A stretch of DNA of 64,000 nucleotides from Brevibacillus antibioticus (GTDB lineage Bacteria > Bacillota > Bacilli > Brevibacillales > Brevibacillaceae), in contig NZ_SZNK01000001.1 of assembly GCF_005217615.1 (NCBI RefSeq), positions 3,622,501 through 3,686,500 on the forward strand. Reading direction: 5' to 3'. How positions within the stretch are numbered: the first letter of the stretch is position 1; each line of letters begins with the position of its first letter. A model generated the notes under the pieces. The model had not been told where the DNA came from and did no database searches. It was given only the letters and a program-made list of their open reading frames with translations. The translations under genes and the position numbers were made by a program. This document shows positions 7,616 to 15,650 of this stretch, in pieces.

Positions 7616-8021
7616 ACTTCCCCTCCTTTAGGACTAAATCGTTGCTGTCTCTTAGTTAATTACAAATCATAATTTGGCCTTATTGGTAAAATAAAACTTA
7701 TCTTGGTAGATTAACACAGTCATTGCAGGGAATGCTGTCGAATTGTGTAGTTCATATAAAGTTCTCATTTGGGTACCTTATCCAAATGAAAGCTCCTATT
7801 ACAATTGCTAGAAATAGCTTGTAGTGTTTCACAAAATGATTACATTTTCCACGAAACACAACATCTCCAAGCGCTTAGGATGTACCGTCCTTTTCTCGTA
7901 TCATTTTGATATCAAAAGTGTTACAAACGAAAATTCCCTCCCTAGATTGCTCCAAAGGAGGGATTCTGTACTATTTTTATGATTCGTGGTATCCCTCTAA
8001 TTTCTCAAAAATTAAAGAACA
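7616..8021. other. Intergenic stretch of about 470 bases with a peptide frame and a hairpin
   Basis: No full gene seen. On the minus strand 7832-7752 a GTG opens a 26-codon hydrophobic peptide (MKHYKLFLAIVIGAFIWIRY...) with only a weak ribosome site; it resembles the N-terminus of small membrane proteins and may be a remnant. At 7934-7962 CCCTCC and GGAGGG form a hairpin ahead of CTATTTTTAT, a weak terminator-like structure. Confidence 0.3.
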
Positions 8022-8047
8022 GGAAACTTTTTCCGTTTTTGTACGTC
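8022..8047 (+). promoter_or_regulatory. ECF-sigma type promoter, cassette copy 2
   Basis: GGAAAC (8022-8027), a 16-base spacer and CGTC (8044-8047) match the SigM/SigX type pattern. The T-rich spacer is shared with copy 1 at 5682. Confidence 0.45.
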
Positions 8048-8088
8048 TAACAGTTGAGTGAAATAGAATTCTATGAGGTGACAAATCC

Positions 8089-8829
8089 GTGATAAAAAAA
8101 GGGATCACACTTGGACTAATCCTATCTCTTGCGAGCATACTTTCAGTTCCATCTCAAGCAATAAATGCTTCGAATCAACCTCAAGCCATAGCCACTCCTC
8201 CTGTCAAAAACAACGTAAGTCCGAATATTACTACCGACAAAGTTAAGCAGTGGATCAAGGAACAAAGTAAAAACAAAGCCACTTCTCAAAATGAGCTTTA
8301 TTTGGACTTTCTATACTACAAAACACTCAATCTAGATGACGACAAAGAAATGGAACTTGTAGTCACAGCGCCAGGAGGGGCTCACACAGGGTCTTTCTTT
8401 GTTTTTGATCAACAAAACGGACAATATCAACTGATATTTGAGGAAGAGTGGCATGTGCCAAAAGATGGTCTAGTACAACCTGATGAACTGGATGATTTCA
8501 TCCCCTATAGTACCAGCAATGGCAAACGAATCTATAAAACGATTGATCATTCTGGCGGAACAGGTATACATGTCGAAACCGCGCACCTATGGTACATCGA
8601 AAATGGAAAAGTAGTAATCGCTTGGGAAGGAGAAATGAAAAAAGTCACCTCCTTTCAAGGCATCCTAACCGTGACATTAGGCACTTACCACATAGAAAAT
8701 GATACCCTTCACTACTTCGCAAACTCCTATAAACAAGATATAGAGCAAAAGCAAATCAAAAAACCTGACTCGCAAACTGAAGCAAAGATGTTCCAATTTA
8801 ACGGGAAGATTTTTGAAGAGAAATTGTAA
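8089..8829 (+). CDS. Secreted protein with DxDxD-type loop, paralogue of 5745-6458
   Basis: 246 residues from GTG, with GAGGTGA upstream. Signal peptide MIKKGITLGLILSLASIL..PSQA. The mature part contains LNLDDDKEMELVVTAPGG, HTGSFFVFDQQNG and HLWYIENGK, the same order as its paralogue. The acidic loop suggests calcium binding, as in FG-GAP-like domains, but no enzyme motif is visible. An ECF-type promoter suggests cell-envelope stress control. It faces the cell wall hydrolase gene tail to tail across a shared terminator. Role unknown. Confidence 0.65.
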   Translation: MIKKGITLGLILSLASILSVPSQAINASNQPQAIATPPVKNNVSPNITTDKVKQWIKEQSKNKATSQNELYLDFLYYKTLNLDDDKEMELVVTAPGGAHTGSFFVFDQQNGQYQLIFEEEWHVPKDGLVQPDELDDFIPYSTSNGKRIYKTIDHSGGTGIHVETAHLWYIENGKVVIAWEGEMKKVTSFQGILTVTLGTYHIENDTLHYFANSYKQDIEQKQIKKPDSQTEAKMFQFNGKIFEEKL

Positions 8830-8844
8830 TTTCACAAAGAAACA

Positions 8845-8883
8845 GGCTGTACACATGTAGCCATCTTGCACACGTGTACAGCC
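8845..8883. terminator. Bidirectional terminator between convergent genes
   Basis: GGCTGTACAC (8845-8854) and GTGTACAGCC (8874-8883) pair perfectly between the stops of the secreted protein (+) and the hydrolase (-). Confidence 0.7.
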
Positions 8884-8891
8884 TTGTCCAA

Positions 8892-9398
8892 TTACTTCGT
8901 GACGGAGTAACCTTCTACTCGGAAAAATACATGGTCACCAATATCTTCTCGTTCTACGATCTTGGCCTTGCCACCCCAACCTGTGTAATACTTTTCGTTG
9001 GACGTTGTATTTTTTTGGAATACTTTAACACCATTAAACCATAGGCAGGTTCCGATTGGATTATCTTGATCACTCAGATTTTGCGCAATATCCAATGAGT
9101 CTTTCCAAGCTTTACTTTTAAGAACTGGCTTCAGCATCTGATCGGATTCCGCACCATTAAACTGACCAGGATGGAGAATCACAGACTCAAAAGTGGCTTT
9201 TTTCCCAAATTCTTTATGATGCGGAGCCTTATTTCTCACTAATTCTTTACGATTCTGAATTACGAAAGCAACTCCTCGTTTTCCTTCCTTTGATTCTGTA
9301 CTCGCTTCAGCGTAAATAATGCGTGCTAGTAAATCTACACTATCACGACCTTCTAACTCATCGTAATTTTCCAATGGTTCACCGTATGGATATGCCAT
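8892..9398 (-). CDS. Cell wall hydrolase, SleB/CwlJ (Hydrolase_2) family
   Basis: Role by family: lytic transglycosylase-type cell wall hydrolase, used in spore cortex lysis (SleB/CwlJ) or by phages. Seen: 168 residues. LLARIIYAEASTESKEGKRGVAFVIQNR is the signature beginning with the catalytic Glu, here given in parts: LLARIIYAEA then GKRGVAFVIQNR. Later FESVILHPGQFNG and the C-terminal WFNGVKVF and HVFF are also typical. No signal peptide, as in CwlJ. A ribosome site GGGAG precedes the ATG. It lies downstream of the split sigma pair and shares their direction, so they may control it. A 13-codon remnant of a second copy is at 6522. Confidence 0.8.
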   Translation of the reverse strand: MAYPYGEPLENYDELEGRDSVDLLARIIYAEASTESKEGKRGVAFVIQNRKELVRNKAPHHKEFGKKATFESVILHPGQFNGAESDQMLKPVLKSKAWKDSLDIAQNLSDQDNPIGTCLWFNGVKVFQKNTTSNEKYYTGWGGKAKIVEREDIGDHVFFRVEGYSVTK

Positions 9399-9523
9399 GT
9401 TTCATTTCTCCCTTATTGTGTGATAAGCAACTTTCTTTGACCGGTCATCGTCGCTTTCACCTATCTAGGAAAAAAACAGGAACAAAACGGAACAGCTTTT
9501 CTAAAAAATTTAAAAAAAGATTT

Positions 9524-9739
9524 TCAACCTCTGATCTCCTCAATAAATTGCGCCATAATTTCTTGAATCCCCTCTTCTTTCGGAAGCTTAAGAAAACCAG
9601 ATAGAGAGGTAATTTCAGGTCGCATTTCTTCCAAAACACTTTGTAACGACTCGTTATCACCATTTTTTGCTTGCTCGTCCATTAGACTGAATTCGTGATT
9701 AGATAATTGTGTAGTTTCTTTAGGCTCCGATTTTTGCAT
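9524..9739 (-). CDS. RsoA/HTH_16-like small protein (sigma region 2-like half), copy 2
   Basis: 71 residues: AKNGDNESLQSVLEEMRPEI then LKLPKEEGIQEIMAQFIEEI, the pattern of sigma region 2.1 (A..GD, P.I, QE). The gene starts inside the end of the upstream region-4 gene and overlaps it by 58 bases in another frame, so the two are translated from one message. Known: SigO and RsoA of B. subtilis form a two-subunit sigma factor in just this way. Inference: this pair is a split sigma factor, perhaps serving the hydrolase gene further on. Alternative: a phage late regulator accessory protein. Confidence 0.55.
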   Translation of the reverse strand: MQKSEPKETTQLSNHEFSLMDEQAKNGDNESLQSVLEEMRPEITSLSGFLKLPKEEGIQEIMAQFIEEIRG

Positions 9740-10014
9740 TGATTCACGCCTCTTTCTCCAATGTGTAGCACTTCTCCGACCTCTCTTGCCGTAAAGCCTT
9801 CCAATACGATCTTGCGGATGACGTGCCTTTCCTTTTCATTGGGTAGTTGCTGTAACAGTTCCTCCACATAAAGGCTATTGTCGTTATCGAACGTTCTTTG
9901 CTGCCTGCCAAAGTCGTCCAGAATCGGGCATTCATTACGCAGCCTCTTTCTCTCTCGGTAGTTCAGGTTCCAAGCAATGCGTCTCAGAATTGTCCTGCAT
10001 TCCTCTTTCGTCAA
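9682..10014 (-). CDS. Sigma-70 region 4-like regulator (SigO/Xpf-like)
   Basis: 110 residues from TTG with AGGTGAG upstream. The C-terminal half LPNEKERHVIRKIVLEGF, followed by TAREVGEVLHIGERGVNQ, is a sigma region-4 helix-turn-helix. Region 2 is absent; the N-terminal 50 residues are basic and unrecognised. Known relatives: SigO (YvrI) and the phage-type Xpf/YqaQ late regulators. Overlap with the region-2-like gene suggests a two-subunit sigma factor. A LexA-like palindrome 58 bases upstream may tie expression to DNA damage. A broken copy lies at 6806-7022. Confidence 0.65.
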   Translation of the reverse strand: MTKEECRTILRRIAWNLNYRERKRLRNECPILDDFGRQQRTFDNDNSLYVEELLQQLPNEKERHVIRKIVLEGFTAREVGEVLHIGERGVNQCKNRSLKKLHNYLITNSV

Positions 10015-10071
10015 ACGCTCACCTACTTTCCGATTAGTTGAAAATCACAACCTCAAAATCGCCACCAAACA

Positions 10072-10085
10072 AGAGCGTACGTTCG
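10072..10085 (-). promoter_or_regulatory. LexA-box-like palindrome before the split sigma genes
   Basis: Minus strand CGAACGTACGCTCT, 12 of 14 matches to CGAACRNRYGTTYC. It is conserved at the same place in the decayed copy (7078-7091). Confidence 0.4.
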
Positions 10086-10092
10086 TTTTTTA

Positions 10093-10129
10093 GGCAAAAA
10101 AATGAACGTGCCTGTGAATTGGCACGTTC
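10093..10129 (-). terminator. Terminator after the amidase remnant
   Basis: GAACGTGCC (10104-10112) pairs with GGCACGTTC (10121-10129). Leftward it is followed by ATTTTTTTGCC, so it terminates minus-strand transcription from the right. Confidence 0.7.
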
Positions 10130-10265
10130 CGATCTGCTCTATCCATTATACTAAATAACTCCGTTAACTCGCTGAAAACGCCCTTTGTGTAAACTTTTGT
10201 AAGTAAATGTATTTGCTTTTTTGGGTCAAATCTACTTTCTTATTGAAGTACCGATTCAATCGCTT

Positions 10266-10660
10266 TTAAAATATGCATCTGTGCTTCCTCGCTGATACCG
10301 TCCTACTCAACTTGTAGGTCGAGTATAGGAGCCAGCTCACGAGCAGGAGTGAAGCCGAACCCGACACAACCTTTTCATTTAGGTCTTTACCATTTACACG
10401 AACGTCCTTCGTCTGATCAATCCACTCCACTGTTCCTGCTGTATTGGCTACCGTTCGGACTGGTAGCATAGAAACGCCATCTTGTAAGAAGCCAGTAGCC
10501 GAGAGCAACTCTCCATTCAACTTAATGGCAACGGGCACTTGTTTGGGCTTGTCCGCTTTGTCCACAGGATTCTGTAAATACCGTGAATATTCTGATTCAA
10601 ATTTGCCCATCGGGAAGGCAGGGCAGTTTTTCCATGCGTAGCCGGGGTACTCATATAGAT
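10266..10660 (-). pseudogene. Remnant of an amidase-type protein with copper amine oxidase-like stalk domain
   Basis: Upstream of the in-frame ATG the frame continues as YPGYAWKNCPAFPMGKFE, so the N-terminus is lost. The middle reads VAIKLNGELLSATGF..MLPVRTVA...VEWIDQTKDVRVNGK, the stalk domain found at the end of secreted or phage amidases. After KVV a frame change follows; the shifted frame reads ARELAPILDLQVE, then TAG, then ISEEAQMHILKAIESVLQ. Missing start, frameshift and stop codon make it a pseudogene. Family assignment is by pattern. Confidence 0.6.
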
Positions 10661-10753
10661 CAACATATAAAAATAGGTATATTCTACCTATTCTTTGATT
10701 TAACTTATTTTGGTAAAATTATAATAATCCGGAGATATAATCTGGAGGTTAGT

Positions 10754-11089
10754 ATGAAACGGATTCTTAGAACTGCTACTCTTTCAACTGTATTAGGTGT
10801 CCTCGCTTTATCTACGTCGATAGCAATAGCTGCGGAGAGCAATGACGCTCCATTAGGTACTGGTGACGACTTCAAAATATCCACGTATGCATCCAATATT
10901 CACAATGTAACCTCAAAATCTGCTTATTTATGGTCTGTTACTCAAGGAGAAGGAAAAGACCTAGAAAAAGTACGCATCTACTCATATTTCTACGTGAACG
11001 GAAAACTCAAGCATGAAGCTGGCGATAATGATGCAGAGTATGCGTCAGTAGATTACGAAGCTAATGTAGCAGCATTATTTAAAGCCTGA
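10754..11089 (+). CDS. Small secreted protein of unknown function
   Basis: Not recognised. 111 residues with a signal peptide (MKRILRTATLSTVLGVLALS, cleavage at AIAA near 28). The mature 83 residues are acidic and contain KSAYLWSVTQGEGK and VRIYSYFYVNGKLKHE, suggesting a short beta-sheet protein. GGAGG lies 5 bases before the ATG. A promoter-like TTGATT (10695) and TATAAT (10720) stand upstream with a long 19-base spacer. Confidence 0.55.
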   Translation: MKRILRTATLSTVLGVLALSTSIAIAAESNDAPLGTGDDFKISTYASNIHNVTSKSAYLWSVTQGEGKDLEKVRIYSYFYVNGKLKHEAGDNDAEYASVDYEANVAALFKA

Positions 11090-11206
11090 GTCACATCGTC
11101 CCATTATGCCTACAACCGAGTAGGCGAAAAGATGACAAAAACGTCTGAGAAAGTTTGGCCTGATTAAAAAACTCCTCGACGTCGGCGAAGGTCTTCAGTG
11201 ACCCCA

Positions 11207-11306
11207 AAAATCTCGCAGAAGCCCGTTTGCGCCGACTTTGCAGTCTAGCGTGCCCATCCCAAACCATGCACACCAAAGCGCCTTTCCAAGCCTTCTGCGA
11301 GATTTT
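11207..11306. repeat. 15-base inverted repeat in a gene-poor stretch
   Basis: AAAATCTCGCAGAAG (11207-11221) and its exact reverse complement (11292-11306) enclose 70 bases, with a smaller nested pair CGTCGGCG/CGCCGAC. The region 11090-11390 holds no credible gene. It may be the end of a lost mobile element; no element was identified. Confidence 0.4.
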
Positions 11307-11390
11307 CCGAAAAAACTTGCCGTTACTTATGATACGGTTCTCCGCGCTTGATCTTAAACTAATTTGCCAATTAGCTTAATGAAGCGCCAG

Positions 11391-11558
11391 TCAGTCTAAT
11401 ACTTTTTTTCTGAGTTTAACACTTAATTTCTCCGCTTCGTCCTCATGTTCAACCCTTAGTTGGTTGAAGTAGTCCTCAACCTGATTAAGGAAAGCACCGG
11501 AAGTGCTCCAGCGCAGCGCAGGACGACAAAGTCCTGCCGTATCTTGATAACCCTCATT
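11391..11558 (-). CDS. Small protein, 55 residues, unknown function
   Basis: Not recognised. ATG at 11558 with AGGAGGG 9 bases upstream opens MRVIKIRQDFVVLALRWS and continues FLNQVEDYFNQLRVEHEDEAEKL with a basic end KLRKKVLD. The C-terminal two thirds should form an amphipathic helix or coiled coil. The strong ribosome site and protein-like composition support a real gene. A hairpin GACCCC/GGGGTC (11584-11603) lies just upstream of the ribosome site. Confidence 0.5.
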   Translation of the reverse strand, partial: NEGYQDTAGLCRPALRWSTSGAFLNQVEDYFNQLRVEHEDEAEKLSVKLRKKVLD

Positions 11559-11727
11559 CTTATGTCCCTCCTGAAAATAATAATGACCCCTCGAAAAGGG
11601 GTCTTGGTCTGGATCACGAACTTGATATATATAAGAAATAGTAATAGATTCGCTTTTTTAAGTTAGCAAGCAGCATTCCTAATATGAAGCATAATCACAG
11701 GGAGATTTCAAAGTAGGAGATGATACA

Positions 11728-12537
11728 TTGAAAAAAATTAGCGAGGGTCGAACAGCCGAAGTATTTGCTCAAGATCAGGAGAAGATATTAAAGCTTTATA
11801 GGGACGGATTTCCAATGGAAGCGGTGAAATATGAATATGAAGTAAATCGGATTGTGGCCTTCCTTGAAATTCCTGCTCCAAGAGCGTACGATTTGATTGA
11901 CTTTGATCATAAGAAGGGTATTGTGTTTGAAAGGATTGAGGGCTCAACACTGCTTCGTATGGGTGTTCAGTTTCCTAACGAACTCAATTCCTTGACTAAA
12001 GAGTTTGCTGAACTACATTATCGCATACATAAATATGAACTTGATGTGGAACGAATTGGAGGATCATCCGTCCTTAATCAGAAAGAGGTCTTGGCTCGTA
12101 ACGTTCAGAACGCTTCCCAACTATCTAACGAAGTGAAGCATAAGATCATTGAATATTTGAAAAATCTACCGGATGGAAACCGTCTATGCCATGGTGATTT
12201 TCATCCAGAAAATGTTATGATCGGTGAGCGTAACTGGGTAATAGATTGGATGACAGGGATGATCGGTAATCCTGCTGGTGATGTCGCTCGCACTTTACTA
12301 TTATTCCGTTTTGGTACGCTGCCTGATGAGGCTCCAAGTAGCGTTAAAGATGCACTTGAACTGATGAGGGATAAAATAAACGGAGTATACTTGGAACAAT
12401 ATCTTTCATATTCTGGTCTGCAGTTCAGTGACATTGATGAGTGGATGTTACCGATTGCAGCGGCTAGACTATCAGAATGGATTCCTGACGAAGAGAAAGC
12501 ACTACTGTTAAACTTAATCGAAGAACGATTGAAGTAA
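11728..12537 (+). CDS. Aminoglycoside phosphotransferase-fold kinase
   Basis: Role by family: ATP-dependent small-molecule kinase; substrate unknown. Seen: 269 residues from TTG with GGAGATGAT upstream. LCHGDFHPENVM (about residue 155) is the catalytic loop with Asp, and WVIDWMTGMIGNPAGDVA the metal-binding Asp. The N-terminus GRTAEVFAQ..ILKLY is the nucleotide-binding hairpin with Lys. It stands alone between remnant-rich DNA and a strong terminator, so it may have been acquired. Confidence 0.75.
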   Translation: MKKISEGRTAEVFAQDQEKILKLYRDGFPMEAVKYEYEVNRIVAFLEIPAPRAYDLIDFDHKKGIVFERIEGSTLLRMGVQFPNELNSLTKEFAELHYRIHKYELDVERIGGSSVLNQKEVLARNVQNASQLSNEVKHKIIEYLKNLPDGNRLCHGDFHPENVMIGERNWVIDWMTGMIGNPAGDVARTLLLFRFGTLPDEAPSSVKDALELMRDKINGVYLEQYLSYSGLQFSDIDEWMLPIAAARLSEWIPDEEKALLLNLIEERLK

Positions 12538-12573
12538 CGAAAAACAACGTTTTTTTGAGCGAGCATAAATGAA

Positions 12574-12606
12574 AGGGCCATCCCGCAAAAGGATGGCCCT
12601 AAAACT
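12574..12606 (+). terminator. Terminator after the kinase gene
   Basis: AGGGCCATCC (12574-12583) and GGATGGCCCT (12591-12600), perfect 10-pair stem with a 7-base loop; no long T run follows. Confidence 0.65.
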
Positions 12607-12650
12607 TGCCGTTACAGACAGCGCGGAGAACCTCCTAACTCGTTACACGC

Positions 12651-12694
12651 AGAAAAGGCCGCATGCTCGGTCAGCTTCCACCGGACATGCGGCC
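12651..12694. repeat. Terminator-forming dispersed repeat, copy 2
   Basis: Same 44-base unit as 3191-3234 with two differences. The stem GGCCGCATG/CATGCGGCC is kept, followed by TTTTCTCCC on this strand and TTTTCT on the other. It separates the kinase gene from the convergent SpoVR gene and can terminate both. Confidence 0.7.
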
Positions 12695-12702
12695 TTTTCT
12701 CC

Positions 12703-14124
12703 CTATAAAAAGCGGCGGTGCACTTTCTTGCCGTCATACGTAAACAACACTTGTCGGTCCTCCACCATCGATTCCAGATGAACGGATTTTCCCCACATGG
12801 TATAGATGTACGGCAATGTTTTTTCTACGTATTTGACATCCAGCTCCAGCCCCTCAAAATGATGCTTCAAGTACAGTTCACCGGAGCGTAAGTAATCTCC
12901 ATCATGCACGAGCACATAAGGGAATCCCCCGTTCACCCGTGTGCCCGCAAGACCATCACGTACCTGCTCCCACTGTTTTTCCGCGACAACCCAATCGTTG
13001 CCCTGCTTGCCGAACATATACAAATCCAAATCACTGACGAGGTCCTTGGTCAGGAAGTTGCGAATGAAGCTGATGTCGGACTCCAGCTCACGCACCTCGA
13101 AAATTTTCGCGCGTCCCTCTCCTGGCTTGCGTCCGAAGCGCTCCTGTTCTTCCTTCGTCGGATTATCCCAGCGCTTTTCAATGTCCTCCAAAATTTTCAG
13201 GCCCAAATGATACGGATTGATGCTTGTCGTCGAAGGCTGAATAACGGAGGAATGCAGCTTGGCAAACTCAATCGTCTCCGATTCTGTCAGCTCCATTTCC
13301 CGCAGGATGCGCATATGCCAGTAGGTGGCCCAGCCTTCGTTCATGATCTTCGTTTCCATCTGCGGCCAGAAATAAAGCATCTCATCCCGGATGATGGTCA
13401 GCACATCACGTTGCCAATCGTCTAGGATATTGCTGTATTCCATTATAAACAGCAGCAGGTCTTTCTCCGGTTCTGGCGGGAATTTGCGTGGTGCTTTTAC
13501 CGGCTCGGCATCTTCTTTTGCTTTGCGGTCCAATCCCCAGAGATCGTCATACGGCGATTGCCGTTCGTTCCTTGTCTTTTTGTTAGCTTCCTCTGGCTCT
13601 CGTTTCCAACGCAGCTTCGGACGCAACAAGCTCGGATCGATATGCTCCTGAATCGCCAAACTCGCATCGAGCAAATTCTCGACAGCCTCCTTGCCGTACT
13701 CGATTTCATACTGGCGAATCCGCTCTCCGCTGGCCGCCATGCTTTCGACCATATCCCGATTGGTGTTGGAGAAGCGCATATTGTTTTTGAAAAAGTCGCA
13801 GTGAGCAAGAACGTGAGCCACAATGAGCTTGTTTTGGATCAAGGAATTGCCGTCCAAAAGAAACGCGTAACAAGGGTTGGAATTGATGACGAGCTCGTAG
13901 ATTTTGCTCAGATTCAGGTCATATTGCAGTTTCATACGGTAGAAGGACTTCCCAAAGCTCCAATGAGAAAATCTGGTCGGCATTCCATACGCGCCAAATG
14001 TATAAATGATGTCAGACGGGCATATCTCGTATCGCATCGGGTAAAAATCGAGATTGAACCCTTTGGCGATCTCGGTAATTTCGTCAATGGATCGCTCCAG
14101 TTCTTTTCGCTCGTCGTTGGTCAA
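12703..14124 (-). CDS. spoVR: SpoVR family protein
   Basis: Role by family: sporulation protein SpoVR, linked to spore cortex formation in B. subtilis; molecular activity unknown. Seen: 473 residues, the family length. Family phrases: [26 protein letters not shown] split as [12 protein letters not shown] and [10 protein letters not shown]; later [29 protein letters not shown], and [18 protein letters not shown]. The start is TTG at 14124 with GGGGGAGG upstream. It is monocistronic here, without the PrkA/YhbH partners seen in some genomes. Confidence 0.9.
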   Translation of the reverse strand: MTNDERKELERSIDEITEIAKGFNLDFYPMRYEICPSDIIYTFGAYGMPTRFSHWSFGKSFYRMKLQYDLNLSKIYELVINSNPCYAFLLDGNSLIQNKLIVAHVLAHCDFFKNNMRFSNTNRDMVESMAASGERIRQYEIEYGKEAVENLLDASLAIQEHIDPSLLRPKLRWKREPEEANKKTRNERQSPYDDLWGLDRKAKEDAEPVKAPRKFPPEPEKDLLLFIMEYSNILDDWQRDVLTIIRDEMLYFWPQMETKIMNEGWATYWHMRILREMELTESETIEFAKLHSSVIQPSTTSINPYHLGLKILEDIEKRWDNPTKEEQERFGRKPGEGRAKIFEVRELESDISFIRNFLTKDLVSDLDLYMFGKQGNDWVVAEKQWEQVRDGLAGTRVNGGFPYVLVHDGDYLRSGELYLKHHFEGLELDVKYVEKTLPYIYTMWGKSVHLESMVEDRQVLFTYDGKKVHRRFL

Positions 14125-14396
14125 ATCGTTTCGCCTCCCCCTTTTGCCGTCGGTCTACTTTATGTATATGGGGGACCGCGCTAAAAGACGCCAGCCTTCT
14201 GATAAAAAAAGCATCTCCATTGGAAAACTTATCTTTTTGCGAAAGACATTTTAAACGAGCCTAAATCGTGCTGTTTTTATTATTATTAATAAGGGGAGTA
14301 CCATAAAATTCCTGACTGAAAATATGATAAAGATGCTTATGTGATAAACCACTCTATATAGCATCTGGGTTTAAAAATAACAAGGAGGGAAAAATA

Positions 14397-14993
14397 ATGA
14401 AAATGAACATGAAAAGCGGAATAATCGCTTCTTCTATGATTTTAGCTTTTGGGCTTGGTTATGTGGTTTACGACAAGTATAATGCAACCAAGTTAACAAT
14501 TCGTATGGAAGGTACGTTAATCGAATTATCACCTGAGGAAATGGCTGCAGCAAGTTCCTTAATCATTGAGGGTAAAATTAATGACATTACACAGCCACAA
14601 TGGAATACACAGGATGGAAATGAGCCAGAAGCGATTGAGGATGCGGATGCCATTTATCGAGATATCACAGTAAAAGTAAACAAAACGCATAAAGGTGAAG
14701 AATTAGACGAAGTCGTAGTTCGCGTTTACGGTGGAAAAACGGAAAAAATAATTATGGATATGGAAAACGCACCAGAATTCACTGAAAACGAGAACGTCCT
14801 CCTATTTCTAAATGTTGATGATTCACCAGCTAACAAAACAAACTCTACTGATCACTATGCAGTAGTGGGTTCCTACCAAGGAAAATTTAAAGTTAATAAT
14901 GATAAAGCTGACAATAAAAAAGGGAACATTCATTTAAATGAGATGGTCGACATAATTGAAACGCATAAAGACGACAAAAACCCTCTGCAGTAA
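14397..14993 (+). CDS. Membrane-anchored protein of unknown function
   Basis: Not recognised. 198 residues: a single N-terminal hydrophobic segment (GIIASSMILAFGLGYVVYD) and a polar extracytoplasmic domain. The phrases LSPEEMAAASSLIIEGKIND, TVKVNKTHKGEELDEVVVRVYGGK and VLLFLNVDD suggest a small beta-barrel (OB-like) domain. CAAGGAGGG precedes the ATG. The 270 bases upstream hold no other gene. Confidence 0.6.
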   Translation: MKMNMKSGIIASSMILAFGLGYVVYDKYNATKLTIRMEGTLIELSPEEMAAASSLIIEGKINDITQPQWNTQDGNEPEAIEDADAIYRDITVKVNKTHKGEELDEVVVRVYGGKTEKIIMDMENAPEFTENENVLLFLNVDDSPANKTNSTDHYAVVGSYQGKFKVNNDKADNKKGNIHLNEMVDIIETHKDDKNPLQ

Positions 14994-15002
14994 TAATGAC
15001 TT

Positions 15003-15191
15003 TTTGCTAGTCGAGAATCTAAAACTTTTGGGTACTTACTTACTTTCATACTCAATTTGATAGTCGCTTACTTTATATACGATCAATCCAGCTATGTAAA
15101 ACCTCTATTGCAGTCTATTTTTATAGTGGCCTTGATCTTTATAATGGATTTCATTACGAATAAAAAGAGTAATCAAGTAAAGGACAAATAA
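15003..15191 (+). pseudogene. Two-helix membrane protein frame without a start codon
   Basis: In frame with the preceding gene but after TAA TAA TGA, the sequence reads GYLLTFILNLIVAYFIYD..SIFIVALIFIMDFITNKK and ends with KDK and TAA at 15191. It has two clear transmembrane stretches but no ATG, GTG or TTG with a ribosome site. It may be a decayed relative of the frame at 3211-3396. Confidence 0.3.
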
Positions 15192-15207
15192 TTGCAATGT
15201 GCCAGCC

Positions 15208-15247
15208 TTTCGAAGAAAAAAGGCATCCCCGACTGGAGACACCCTTG
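15208..15247 (-). terminator. Terminator after the 15271-15453 gene
   Basis: Read leftward GGTGTC and GATGCC pair (two wobbles) and are followed by TTTTTTC. Part of it (GCCAGCCTT..., 15201-15238) has a diverged copy at 14190-14228. Confidence 0.5.
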
Positions 15248-15270
15248 ATTTGTTTTTTCGTCCTACCTTC

Positions 15271-15453
15271 TTAGCCTTGGAACCAGCCGCGTACACCAGA
15301 ATAAATAAGAGCTCCCGCGAATACGACCACAGTGATCAGACCCACTCCATCCACCACCGAGTCCACACCACTTAGGAAGGAACCGTCCAACGGCGCTTTC
15401 AACAATGCGTAGCCACCAAGAAGCCCTCCTACGTTGGAAATCCATTTGTTCAT
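15271..15453 (-). CDS. Small hydrophobic protein, 60 residues
   Basis: Not recognised. ATG preceded by GGGAGGTGACG. Glycine-rich, with a hydrophobic N-terminal part (ISNVGGLLGGYALLKA) and a C-terminal membrane helix (GLITVVVFAGALIYSGVRGW). Size and composition fit a small membrane or peptide-toxin/bacteriocin-like product, but nothing nearby (peptidase, transporter) supports a bacteriocin. Confidence 0.5.
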   Translation of the reverse strand: MNKWISNVGGLLGGYALLKAPLDGSFLSGVDSVVDGVGLITVVVFAGALIYSGVRGWFQG

Positions 15454-15650
15454 ATTACGTCACCTCCCGTCGCAGCAGCCTGTAAGCGTTACCACTGCGA
15501 TACTTTACTCTATGTCGGAGGTTGACAAGCGGCTTGTATGGTAGTCCAAGGCGCGTTCACCAAATTACAATTGGGCAATGTCTATCTTTTTACGCTAAAA
15601 TAGAGGTCGGACAGATGTACAGGTTATGCGAAAAAAGGAGTGACACACTC

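Noticed and set aside
11391-11558. Fragment of a type I restriction methyltransferase (apparent HsdM-like phrase)
   Set aside because: The phrase appeared only after losing one base where two rows of the sequence join. The correct reading gives an intact 55-codon gene with its own ribosome site.
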